Source: Roseibium aggregatum (lineage in GTDB: Bacteria; Pseudomonadota; Alphaproteobacteria; Rhizobiales; Stappiaceae). From it: a stretch of 64,000 bases of DNA. Where the stretch lies: positions 1-64,000 of the forward strand of contig NZ_JABFCZ010000021.1 of NCBI RefSeq assembly GCF_014692675.1, given 5' to 3'. Position 1 is the first letter of the stretch. Each line of letters starts with the position of its first letter. The position numbers and the translations under genes are program-made. The notes beneath the pieces were generated by a model, which was not told where the DNA came from, did no database searches, and saw only the letters and a list, made by a program, of their open reading frames with translations. Of the stretch, positions 55,476-64,000 are shown one piece after another.

Positions 55476-56780
55476 CTAGAGAATGAATTTCGACAAGTCG
55501 ACGTTCTTCGCCAGTTCGCCGATGTTCTCCCGGACATAGTCCGCCGTGATCTCGACGGTTTCGCCGTCCCGGTCGGGCGCAGTGAACGAGATTTCATCCA
55601 GGATGCGCTCCATCACCGTCTGCAGCCGGCGCGCACCGATATTCTCGATGGACGCGTTCAGGTCGACGGCGACCGAGGCGATCTCCTCGATGGCCTCCTC
55701 GGTGAAGGACAGGTTGAGGTTTTCCGTCTGCATCAGGGCGACATACTGCTTGATGAGGCTTGCCTCGGGCTCGGTCAGGATCGCGCGGAAGTCTTCCTTG
55801 GTCAAAGCCCTGAGTTCGACGCGGATCGGCAACCGGCCCTGCAGTTCCGGAAGCAAGTCGGAGGGCTTGGCGACGTGGAAGGCGCCGGAGGCGATGAAGA
55901 GAATATGGTCGGTCTTTACCGGGCCGTGTTTGGTGGAAACCACCGTCCCCTCGATCAGCGGCAACAGGTCGCGCTGGACGCCTTCACGGGAGACGTCGGC
56001 GCCGGCGCGCCCTTCGCGCGCGCAGATCTTGTCGATTTCATCGAGGAAGACGATACCGGAGTTTTCCACGAGCGACACGGCTTCCTGGGTGATCTTGTCC
56101 TCATCGAGGAGCTTGTCGGATTCCTCGTTGATCAGGACCTCGTAGGACTCGCTGACCGTTGTCCGCTTGGTCTTGGTGTGCCCACCAAAGGCCTTGCCGA
56201 GCAGATCGGAGACATTCATCACCCCGACGCTGGCCCCCGGCATGCCCGGCAGGTCGAAACTCGGCATCTGCGGCTGGGCGCGGACCTCGATCTCGATTTC
56301 CTTTTCGTCCATCTCGCCTTCGCGCAACTTCTTGCGGAAGCTGTCCCGGGTGGCGGGGCTGGCGCTGGTTCCCACCAGCGCATCGAGCACCCGCTCTTCG
56401 GCCAGAAGATGCGCCTTGGCCTTCACGGACTCGCGCTTTTCGGCGCGCACCAGGGCGATACCGGCTTCCACCAGGTCGCGGACGATCTGTTCCACGTCGC
56501 GGCCGACGTAACCGACCTCGGTGAATTTCGTCGCCTCCACCTTCGCAAACGGGGCATTGGCCAGTTTTGCGAGCCTGCGGGAAATCTCCGTCTTGCCGAC
56601 GCCGGTCGGGCCGATCATCAAAATGTTCTTCGGCAGAACCTCTTCGCGCATCTGGCCTTCGAGCTGCTGACGCCGCCAGCGGTTGCGCAGCGCGATCGCC
56701 ACGGCGCGTTTGGCGTCCTTCTGGCCGACAATGTAGCGGTCCAGTTCGGAAACGATCTCGCGGGGTGAAAAGTCGGTCAT
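55476..56780 (-). CDS. hslU: ATP-dependent protease ATPase subunit HslU
   Basis: A 434-residue AAA+ unfoldase that feeds substrates to HslV. Walker A is GPTGVGKT at 57-64. The I-domain (about 110-230) is followed by Walker [11 protein letters not shown] and the sensor-2 region. The C-terminal LSKFIL tail inserts into HslV to activate it. It lies 90 bases after hslV in the usual order. Confidence 0.97.
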   Translation of the reverse strand: MTDFSPREIVSELDRYIVGQKDAKRAVAIALRNRWRRQQLEGQMREEVLPKNILMIGPTGVGKTEISRRLAKLANAPFAKVEATKFTEVGYVGRDVEQIVRDLVEAGIALVRAEKRESVKAKAHLLAEERVLDALVGTSASPATRDSFRKKLREGEMDEKEIEIEVRAQPQMPSFDLPGMPGASVGVMNVSDLLGKAFGGHTKTKRTTVSESYEVLINEESDKLLDEDKITQEAVSLVENSGIVFLDEIDKICAREGRAGADVSREGVQRDLLPLIEGTVVSTKHGPVKTDHILFIASGAFHVAKPSDLLPELQGRLPIRVELRALTKEDFRAILTEPEASLIKQYVALMQTENLNLSFTEEAIEEIASVAVDLNASIENIGARRLQTVMERILDEISFTAPDRDGETVEITADYVRENIGELAKNVDLSKFIL

Positions 56781-56870
56781 GTCTTTTCCATCAAACAGGG
56801 AATATCAGTTGTGCCGGTCACGACAGGCATGGACGTGATGCCGGCGCCGTTTCTATTTTCTCAGACGCCG

Positions 56871-57431
56871 TCACGTCTCGCTGTCCAGGCTTTCGACGAG
56901 CACATTGGCATTGGTGTAGACGCAGATGTCGGCGGCAATCGCCATCGCCTTGCGCGCCACCGCTTCCGCATCATGTTCGCTGTCCATCAGGGCCCGGGCG
57001 GCCGCCAGAGCGTAGTTGCCGCCGGAGCCGATGCCCATGACGCCGCCTTCCGGCTCCAGAACGTCGCCCGTTCCGGTCAGCACCAGGGACACCTGCTTGT
57101 CGGCCACCAGCATCATGGCTTCCAGGCGGCGCAGGTACCGGTCGGTGCGCCAGTCCTTGGCCAGTTCGACACAGGCGCGCATGAGCTGGCCCGGATATTG
57201 TTCGAGTTTCGCTTCCAGCCGTTCAAACAGGGTGAAGGCATCCGCCGTCGCCCCGGCAAAGCCGGCGATCACCTCGCCCTTGGCAAGGGGACGAACCTTC
57301 CGGGCGGTGTTCTTGATGACGGTCTGGCCGAGCGAGACCTGCCCGTCGCCGGCAATCACGACCTTGCCTCCCTTGCGGATCATCAGGATCGTGGTGCCAT
57401 GCCAGGTCGCGGGTTCGCGGCTATCGCTCAT
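56871..57431 (-). CDS. hslV: ATP-dependent protease proteolytic subunit HslV
   Basis: A 186-residue threonine peptidase. A 12-residue propeptide precedes the catalytic Thr13 in the [10 protein letters not shown] segment, followed by the [15 protein letters not shown] core. It forms a dodecamer capped by HslU, degrading misfolded and regulatory proteins. Its upstream region (57501-57532) has a near-consensus RpoH -35 box. Confidence 0.97.
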   Translation of the reverse strand: MSDSREPATWHGTTILMIRKGGKVVIAGDGQVSLGQTVIKNTARKVRPLAKGEVIAGFAGATADAFTLFERLEAKLEQYPGQLMRACVELAKDWRTDRYLRRLEAMMLVADKQVSLVLTGTGDVLEPEGGVMGIGSGGNYALAAARALMDSEHDAEAVARKAMAIAADICVYTNANVLVESLDSET

Positions 57432-57500
57432 TTCATCCTCATCGGGGCTGGGACCGGCCGAGTCCGGTCGGACCGGCCGCCTAAAAATCTATAGTCGAGA

Positions 57501-57532
57501 CCTATGTAATCCGGCGGTCCGCCGATTCCAAG
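57501..57532 (-). promoter_or_regulatory. Candidate RpoH (heat-shock) promoter of hslVU
   Basis: The minus strand reads CTTGGAA (57532-57526), one mismatch from the sigma-32 -35 consensus, then 15 bases and ATTACATAGG (57510-57501), a weak -10. The spacer contains a palindrome (CGGCGG-A-CCGCCG). It lies about 70-100 bases upstream of hslV. Confidence 0.35.
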
Positions 57533-57544
57533 TTAACGGGAGCC

Positions 57545-58132
57545 TTACAATGACATCTGGAACCGGGTCTGGCGCAGCAACGACCTGACCAGGGTCTCAA
57601 GCTGGCCGGCCGCGCGCTCATCGGTCAGGTCGCCCTTGCTATCGAATCCTTGCGCTGCCCGCGCGACGACAATCATCTGCGGCAGGACGTTTGCACCCAG
57701 ACCGACTTCCAGGATCGTGCGCACGCCGATCAGCCCGCGCATGCCGCCGAAAGCCCCGGGCGATGCGGCTCCGATCGCGAAAAGGGGAGACCTGAACGCC
57801 GCCATGGGTTCTTCGCCCGGATCCTTGATGCGGCTGACCCAATCGATGGTGTTCTTCAAAAGAGGGGTGATGCCTGCATTATATTCCGGACATGCGATGA
57901 AGATGCCGTCGCTCTCCTGCATCAACCGCTTCAGTTTGCGGGCGTTCTGCGGCACGCCGTCCTGCGCCTCCAGATCCCCGTCATAGATCGGCATCGGATA
58001 GTCCTTGAGCGAAATGCGCGTCACCTCCGCATCCGCCAGCGCCAGGTGCTTGCCGACAAGGGCCGCCAGTTTCGAATTGTGGGACCCGGCGCGGACCGAG
58101 CCGGAGAAAATCAGGATCCGGGGTTGGCGCAT
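57545..58132 (-). CDS. NADPH-dependent FMN reductase family protein
   Basis: A 195-residue flavodoxin-fold oxidoreductase (PF03358). The FMN phosphate loop is FSGSVRAGSHNSKLA (about 9-23), and the isoalloxazine segment is PEYNAGITPLLKNTIDW (about 79-95). Relatives reduce FMN, quinones, azo dyes or chromate; the natural substrate is unknown. The ATG at 58132 (MRQPRIL) is preferred to an extension to 58174. Confidence 0.92.
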   Translation of the reverse strand: MRQPRILIFSGSVRAGSHNSKLAALVGKHLALADAEVTRISLKDYPMPIYDGDLEAQDGVPQNARKLKRLMQESDGIFIACPEYNAGITPLLKNTIDWVSRIKDPGEEPMAAFRSPLFAIGAASPGAFGGMRGLIGVRTILEVGLGANVLPQMIVVARAAQGFDSKGDLTDERAAGQLETLVRSLLRQTRFQMSL

Positions 58133-58256
58133 GTCATCTCCTTTGAAGGTGGCCCTAGAGCGAGTCTCCTTCACAATATGGGAGGGAAATCCGGCTGGTG
58201 AAGCCCGATCCCCGTTTGCGGCTCAACGGGTCGGACGGTGAGACCGGCCGCCGGCG

Positions 58257-58913
58257 TCAGTGGATCTTGCGATAAACCCAGACCCTTGCCGGGGGAAGGT
58301 TTTTCCAGATCCATTCCGAAGCGGTCATGTTGATGGTGCCGCAGCGGGGCCGGACGGGCGGGAAAATGCCGTAGGAAAACTGAATGAAGGGCGCGCCCGG
58401 CTTCAGAAGCGTCATGGCCTCTTCCAGAAGCGCAAGCCGGGCAGGCTCCGAACGTGTCAGCAGCGGCAGGGACGAGACGATCCCGTCCAGGCCGCCTTCC
58501 AGCCCGCCCGCAGGCACGCCGAAATGAGCTTCCAGTTCCCCTTTCAGCGCATAGGCATCGCCCTGCAGGACATCCAGGCCCGGATAGCGGGAATTCAGAA
58601 GCTTGCAGAATTCGGAACTGTATTCGAGAACCGTCAGATCCTTGTGGCTGACGCCGCGGTCGAAAATCGCCTTGGTGACCACACCGGTCCCCGGTCCGAG
58701 TTCGACAAGACGGGCGCCTGGAACCACGTCGAGATAAGACGCCATCCTCGCGGCGAGTGCCGGCCCCGAGGGGGACACCGCACCGGTCTTGAGGGGGTTT
58801 TCGATCCAGGATTTCAGAAACCTGACTTCGTCGAGCGCCTTTGCCTTCAAGGCACGAACCTTTCGAACCTTCGCTTTCAGGGTATCAGAACCCAAATCGG
58901 ACATATGCGACAA
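58257..58913 (-). CDS. pmtA: Phospholipid N-methyltransferase (PmtA-like)
   Basis: A 218-residue SAM-dependent methyltransferase. Motif I is ELGPGTGVVT (71-80), preceded by the family motif NPLKTGAVSPSGPALA (39-54). It is probably the enzyme converting phosphatidylethanolamine to phosphatidylcholine, a trait of many alphaproteobacteria. An rRNA-dimethyltransferase-like fold makes other substrates conceivable. It lies 73 bases downstream of dnaJ on the same strand. Confidence 0.87.
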   Translation of the reverse strand: MSHMSDLGSDTLKAKVRKVRALKAKALDEVRFLKSWIENPLKTGAVSPSGPALAARMASYLDVVPGARLVELGPGTGVVTKAIFDRGVSHKDLTVLEYSSEFCKLLNSRYPGLDVLQGDAYALKGELEAHFGVPAGGLEGGLDGIVSSLPLLTRSEPARLALLEEAMTLLKPGAPFIQFSYGIFPPVRPRCGTINMTASEWIWKNLPPARVWVYRKIH

Positions 58914-58986
58914 CGAAAGTTCCTCCGGCTCGTAGGGCCAGCACTGTAAATATTACATTGGGCCAATTTCAAGGCGATGACCGGTG

Positions 58987-60114
58987 TCACGCGCCCAGAT
59001 TATCGATGAAGTCCTTGACCTTAGAGAAGAATCCGGCGGATTCCGGATGGTTTTCGCCGGAACTTTCCTGTTCGAATTCCGCCAGCAATTCCCGCTGGCG
59101 CTTGGTCAGGTTGGTCGGCGTTTCGACCGTGACCTGAATGTACATGTCACCGTGCTGGCTGGAGCGCATGATCGGCATGCCCTTGCCGCGCAGGCGGAAC
59201 TGCTTGCCGGCCTGGGTGCCTTCGGGAACCTTCACGCGGCTGGTCGACCCGTCCACGGTGGGAACGTCGAACTGCCCGCCGAGGGTCGCCGTCGTCATGG
59301 AAATCGGCACGCGGCAATAAAGATCTGCACCGTCGCGCTGGAACAGGTCGTGGGGTTTCAGCGACAGGAAAATATAAAGGTCGCCGGCCGGACCGCCGCG
59401 CAGACCCGCCTCGCCTTCGCCGGCAAGGCGAATGCGCGTGCCGTCCTCGATCCCGGCCGGAATGTTGACGGACAGGGTCCGTTCCTGGGTCGTCCGCCCT
59501 GCACCGCCGCAACTGGTGCAGGGATCGGAGATCACCTGGCCGCGTCCCTGACAGGACGGGCAGGTTCTCTCCAGGGTGAAAAAGCCCTGGGCCGCGCGGA
59601 CCCGTCCGGCTCCGCCGCAGGTGCGGCAGGCGGTCGGGCTGCTGCCCGGTTTGGCGCCGGAGCCCGAACAGGTCTCGCAAGTCACGCTGGTGGGAACCTC
59701 GATTTCCACCGTCTTGCCGGAAAAGGCTTCTTCCAGGGTGATTTCGAGATTGTAGCGCAAGTCGGCGCCGCGCTCGCGGCCGCTTCCGCGACGGCCGCCG
59801 CCCATGCCGAAGAACTCCTCGAAGATGTCCGACATGGTGGAATGGAAATCGGCGCCGTGCCCGGCACCGCCGCCGCCGAATCCGCCGTTTTCGAAGGCGG
59901 CATGGCCGAAACGGTCGTAGGCCGCCCGCTTCTGGTCATCCTTCAGCGTGTCATAGGCTTCATTCACTTCCTTGAAGCTGGCTTCCGCCTCCGCATCGCC
60001 CGGATTGCGATCGGGATGATATTTCATCGCCATCTTCCGATAGGCGCTTTTCAGCGCCTTTTCGTCCGCATCGCGCGAAACACCCAGAACTTCGTAGAAA
60101 TCGCGTTTGGCCAT
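58987..60114 (-). CDS. dnaJ: Chaperone protein DnaJ
   Basis: A 375-residue type I DnaJ. The J domain has His-Pro-Asp at 33-35. A Gly-rich linker (about 75-100) is followed by a zinc domain with four CxxCxGxG repeats ([32 protein letters not shown]), and then C-terminal substrate-binding domains. It stimulates DnaK ATPase. The ATG at 60114 (MAKRDF) is used. It is separated from dnaK by an FkbM methyltransferase gene whose stop lies five bases before this start. Confidence 0.97.
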   Translation of the reverse strand: MAKRDFYEVLGVSRDADEKALKSAYRKMAMKYHPDRNPGDAEAEASFKEVNEAYDTLKDDQKRAAYDRFGHAAFENGGFGGGGAGHGADFHSTMSDIFEEFFGMGGGRRGSGRERGADLRYNLEITLEEAFSGKTVEIEVPTSVTCETCSGSGAKPGSSPTACRTCGGAGRVRAAQGFFTLERTCPSCQGRGQVISDPCTSCGGAGRTTQERTLSVNIPAGIEDGTRIRLAGEGEAGLRGGPAGDLYIFLSLKPHDLFQRDGADLYCRVPISMTTATLGGQFDVPTVDGSTSRVKVPEGTQAGKQFRLRGKGMPIMRSSQHGDMYIQVTVETPTNLTKRQRELLAEFEQESSGENHPESAGFFSKVKDFIDNLGA

Positions 60115-60119
60115 CAAGG

Positions 60120-61010
60120 TTACCCGTTAATCTCAGCTTGGGTCCGGCTTCGTGTCATTATTGCGTTCAAATGCGTGCGTTTAAGCAGCTTGTAGCCGTT
60201 TTCGGTGCAAAGTCGAATCAAAGGTGGATCGACCTTTTTCCGGCCGACCTCCGCGATAATCATCTCCGGATACAAGTCGGTCGTACCGGAGGCGAAAAAC
60301 GCTTCAAGAGCCGCGAAGTCATGTCCCTCGATATCGACCTTCAACGCGTCGATCCGCTTAATGCCATTGCGCCGGCAGAGTTCCTCCAGCGGCACGACCT
60401 CGAAGCCCCCGGCCACGTCCTCCGCCGTCAGCGCAATCCTGTTCGCGCCGCGGTTCCTGGCGTTGCGCGTCATGTTGGCCCAACCGCTCTCGGCACCGAT
60501 GCCGCAGGCCTGCACCGTTATGTCCTCTTGCGCGCCGGATGCCGCAATATTGAACTCAAGCCGGCGCCGTGTCTCCCGGTCCGGCTCCACCGCGACGATC
60601 CGAACCGGCCGGCCGACCTGCCGCGACTGTGCAACAGTCCAGAGGCTGTAAAAACCCACATTGGCGCCAAGGTCCAGGAAAATAAAGGGATCCGACCTGG
60701 AGCCTTTCAGCGCCTCCGCCAGGGCTTGGCGTTCCGGAAGATCGAAAAACTGCGGCCCTGCGACCAGCCGTTTTTCGCATCGGTTCGTGGAAGGAAACAG
60801 CCGCGCACTGATCGTCGGAAAGACCGTGACATCGTACGGTTCTTTTCTCCCGAGCAGACAGACACGGCGCACCAGGGAGGTCATCAACCTGCCGAACCCG
60901 TTTACCGGGAAAGACCTGGCCATCTCCAGACAACGCTCGACTGCATCTGGCAACGCATAAGCGCCAAAGGGAAGTTTGAAGTGGCTCAAAGTCCGGATCC
61001 GCAACAGCAA
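60120..61010 (-). CDS. FkbM-family SAM-dependent methyltransferase inserted between dnaK and dnaJ
   Basis: A protein of up to 296 residues with the FkbM domain. Motif I is LDLGANVGF at 112-120, the acidic ribose contact is Glu142 in VEPD, and KVDIEGHD is at 224-231. The substrate is unknown. The first 100 residues are helical, basic and unlike the other two FkbM proteins here. The start is uncertain: only TTG codons (61010, 61004) open the full frame, right against the dnaK terminator hairpin, and the first in-frame ATG (60923) would still keep the methyltransferase domain. Its stop is five bases before dnaJ, so dnaJ translation may be coupled to it. Confidence 0.87.
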   Translation of the reverse strand: MLLRIRTLSHFKLPFGAYALPDAVERCLEMARSFPVNGFGRLMTSLVRRVCLLGRKEPYDVTVFPTISARLFPSTNRCEKRLVAGPQFFDLPERQALAEALKGSRSDPFIFLDLGANVGFYSLWTVAQSRQVGRPVRIVAVEPDRETRRRLEFNIAASGAQEDITVQACGIGAESGWANMTRNARNRGANRIALTAEDVAGGFEVVPLEELCRRNGIKRIDALKVDIEGHDFAALEAFFASGTTDLYPEMIIAEVGRKKVDPPLIRLCTENGYKLLKRTHLNAIMTRSRTQAEING

Positions 61011-61011
61011 A

Positions 61012-61041
61012 GCCGGCCCGGTTACGCATAACCGGGCCGGC
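61012..61041 (-). terminator. Strong hairpin after dnaK
   Basis: A 13-bp perfect stem (GCCGGCCCGGTTA with TAACCGGGCCGGC, four-base loop) lies 14 bases past the dnaK stop. The plus-strand side has a perfect TTTTTT tail; the minus-strand side has TTTGCTGTT. It probably reduces dnaK readthrough into the FkbM and dnaJ genes. Confidence 0.7.
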
Positions 61042-61054
61042 GTTTTTTAATCGA

Positions 61055-62998
<1,944 letters not shown>

Positions 62999-63110
62999 AA
63001 CTTGCCTCTCTTTCTAGCAAACCGAAAAGACCCGCAGCGGCATCCCTTCGGTTCCTTCTCACAAGATATCCGGAAGTCATGTCCGGATGTCGCGCCGAGC
63101 GCGTTGATCG

Positions 63111-63141
63111 CTATATAGGTGGATGAACTTGCTGCTGCAAG
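63111..63141 (-). promoter_or_regulatory. RpoH (sigma-32) type promoter of dnaK
   Basis: CTTG (63141-63138) begins the -35, and CCTATATAG (63119-63111) is the -10, with 18 bases between CTTG and CCTATA. This is close to the alphaproteobacterial heat-shock consensus (CTTGAAAA, about 11-13 bases, CCTATNT). It would give a leader of about 105 bases. Confidence 0.65.
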
Positions 63142-63249
63142 ACACCTGGGTGAAGCGTTTCGCTGTCTGCCATTTTAATGACCGACAATTCTTCCAGGAA
63201 CGTTACCAGCAGACAGATAACTATAAAAATAGCAGGGAAACATTCCGCA

Positions 63250-63870
63250 ATGACCGCAAAACCTGTTCCGCCGGAAGGCTTCAGGCTGCTGCCCGGCACC
63301 TTCGACAGGGACCGGCAGGAGGCCCTTGTCGCCCAGATCCGGCAGATTCTGGAGGAATCCCCCCTGTTCCAGCCGGTCATGCCGCGGACCGGAAAACCGT
63401 TTTCCGTGCGCATGAGCAATTGCGGGCCGCTCGGCTGGGTGTCGGATATCAACGGCTACCGCTATCAGCCGACGCACCCGGTCACCGGCAGGCCCTGGCC
63501 GCCGATGCCTCAGATGCTGAGCGAGCTGTGGCAGACCGTCGCGCCTGAGTATCCGCCCGCACAAGCCTGCCTGATCAATTTCTACCATGCGGATGCGAAG
63601 ATGGGCCTGCACCAGGACCGGGACGAAGAAACCTTCGATGCGCCGGTCGTCTCCGTTTCCCTCGGCGACACGGCGACATTCCGGATCGGCGGCACCACCC
63701 GCAAGGGCCCGACAACCTCCATGCGCCTTGCCTCCGGCGACGTGGTGGTGCTCGGCGGCGAGGCCCGGCTCGCCTATCACGGCATCGACCGGATCCTGAA
63801 AGGCTCCTCGACGCTGTTGAAGAACGGCGGCCGGATCAATCTGACGCTGAGGCGGGTGACCAAGGGCTGA
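63250..63870 (+). CDS. alkB: Alpha-ketoglutarate-dependent dioxygenase AlkB
   Basis: A 206-residue Fe(II)/2-oxoglutarate dioxygenase repairing N-alkylated bases such as 1-methyladenine and 3-methylcytosine. The iron triad is His121, Asp123 and His177, and Arg195/Arg201 in GGRINLTLRRV bind 2-oxoglutarate and substrate. FYHADAKMGLHQDRDE is the classical AlkB motif. The ATG at 63250 is chosen over an upstream extension to 63178. It is divergent from dnaK. Confidence 0.95.
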   Translation: MTAKPVPPEGFRLLPGTFDRDRQEALVAQIRQILEESPLFQPVMPRTGKPFSVRMSNCGPLGWVSDINGYRYQPTHPVTGRPWPPMPQMLSELWQTVAPEYPPAQACLINFYHADAKMGLHQDRDEETFDAPVVSVSLGDTATFRIGGTTRKGPTTSMRLASGDVVVLGGEARLAYHGIDRILKGSSTLLKNGGRINLTLRRVTKG

Positions 63871-63915
63871 CGGTCAGTTTCGGGCAACTGAGGGAAACCT
63901 GCGGTCCGGCCGTTC

Positions 63916-64000
63916 CTAAAACGAGTGAACCACATAAACGACCACCGCAATCGCAATCACCCAGAGCGCGATCCGTCCTGAGCGGGTGTGGCGGGCCTCC
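63916..64000 (-). CDS. C-terminal end of a small membrane protein (runs off the right edge)
   Basis: The last 28 codons of a minus-strand frame are visible: a basic segment (EARHTRSGR), one hydrophobic helix (IALWVIAIAVVVYVV) and a TAG stop at 63916. It looks like the end of a short single-pass membrane protein with a cytoplasmic basic side. The gene is cut by the window edge, and there are no family clues. Confidence 0.5.
   Translation of the reverse strand, partial: EARHTRSGRIALWVIAIAVVVYVVHSF

Overview
The window is about 64 kb of GC-rich chromosome from an alphaproteobacterium. The gene neighbourhoods (sdhCDA..B, recR-ybaB-dnaX-ffs, kdsB-pheA, pnp-rpsO-truB-rbfA-infB-ylxR-nusA-rimP, trmB-metK-xre-lnt-corC-ybeY-phoH-miaB, hslVU, pmtA-dnaJ-dnaK) are those of Hyphomicrobiales (Rhizobiales). 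A marine Stappiaceae-like genome (Roseibium/Labrenzia type) is my inference; no rRNA or tRNA gene is present to confirm it. Almost everything is chromosomal core. I saw no tRNA, rRNA, CRISPR array or prophage.

Layout. Positions 1-2915 are a small accessory patch: the start of an IS110-type transposase running off the left edge, an RlaP-like nucleotidyltransferase, a Suppressor-of-fused (SUFU) domain protein, an empty 340-base spacer, and an AT-richer TIGR02391/Hypoth_Ymh (HEPN-like) gene. Positions 3000-7328 are the succinate dehydrogenase operon (sdhC-sdhD-sdhA-FkbM methyltransferase-sdhB, minus strand). Next come glutaminase, an EI24 membrane protein, a small unknown gene and an acyltransferase-3 (7.5-10.9 kb). 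The DNA repair/replication block recR-ybaB-dnaX and the SRP RNA gene follow (11-14.4 kb). Plus-strand HIT, nudC, lytic transglycosylase and a second FkbM methyltransferase occupy 14.5-18 kb. A peptide/microcin C type ABC importer with two binding proteins (yejF-E-B-A-A) is at 18-25.9 kb. A CHASE-GGDEF diguanylate cyclase and a membrane cytochrome c precede the plus-strand kdsB, pheA and pfkB genes (28.6-31.3 kb). gpmA and dapB lead into the long minus-strand translation/RNA cluster (pnp to rimP, 33-43 kb), then trmB, metK, an XRE regulator and the lnt-to-nfuA cell-envelope/RNA-modification cluster (45.8-54.7 kb). The right end holds a stress-protein group: a universal stress protein, hslU, hslV, an FMN reductase, pmtA, dnaJ, a third FkbM methyltransferase and dnaK, with a good RpoH-type promoter before dnaK. 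alkB and the end of a small membrane protein close the window.

Functional themes are the TCA cycle and respiration, translation initiation and transcription termination control, ATP-dependent protein quality control, peptide uptake, and envelope maturation.

The most unusual feature is that two of the three FkbM-family methyltransferase genes lie inside textbook housekeeping operons (between sdhA and sdhB, and between dnaK and dnaJ), in the operon's orientation. The left-edge nucleotidyltransferase/SUFU/HEPN-like trio beside an IS110 element is the best candidate for an uncharacterised defence or toxin-type module. Candidate cis-elements include a LiuR-like palindrome before sdhC, a two-hairpin rpsO leader, and a 12-bp hairpin between the XRE gene and metK.
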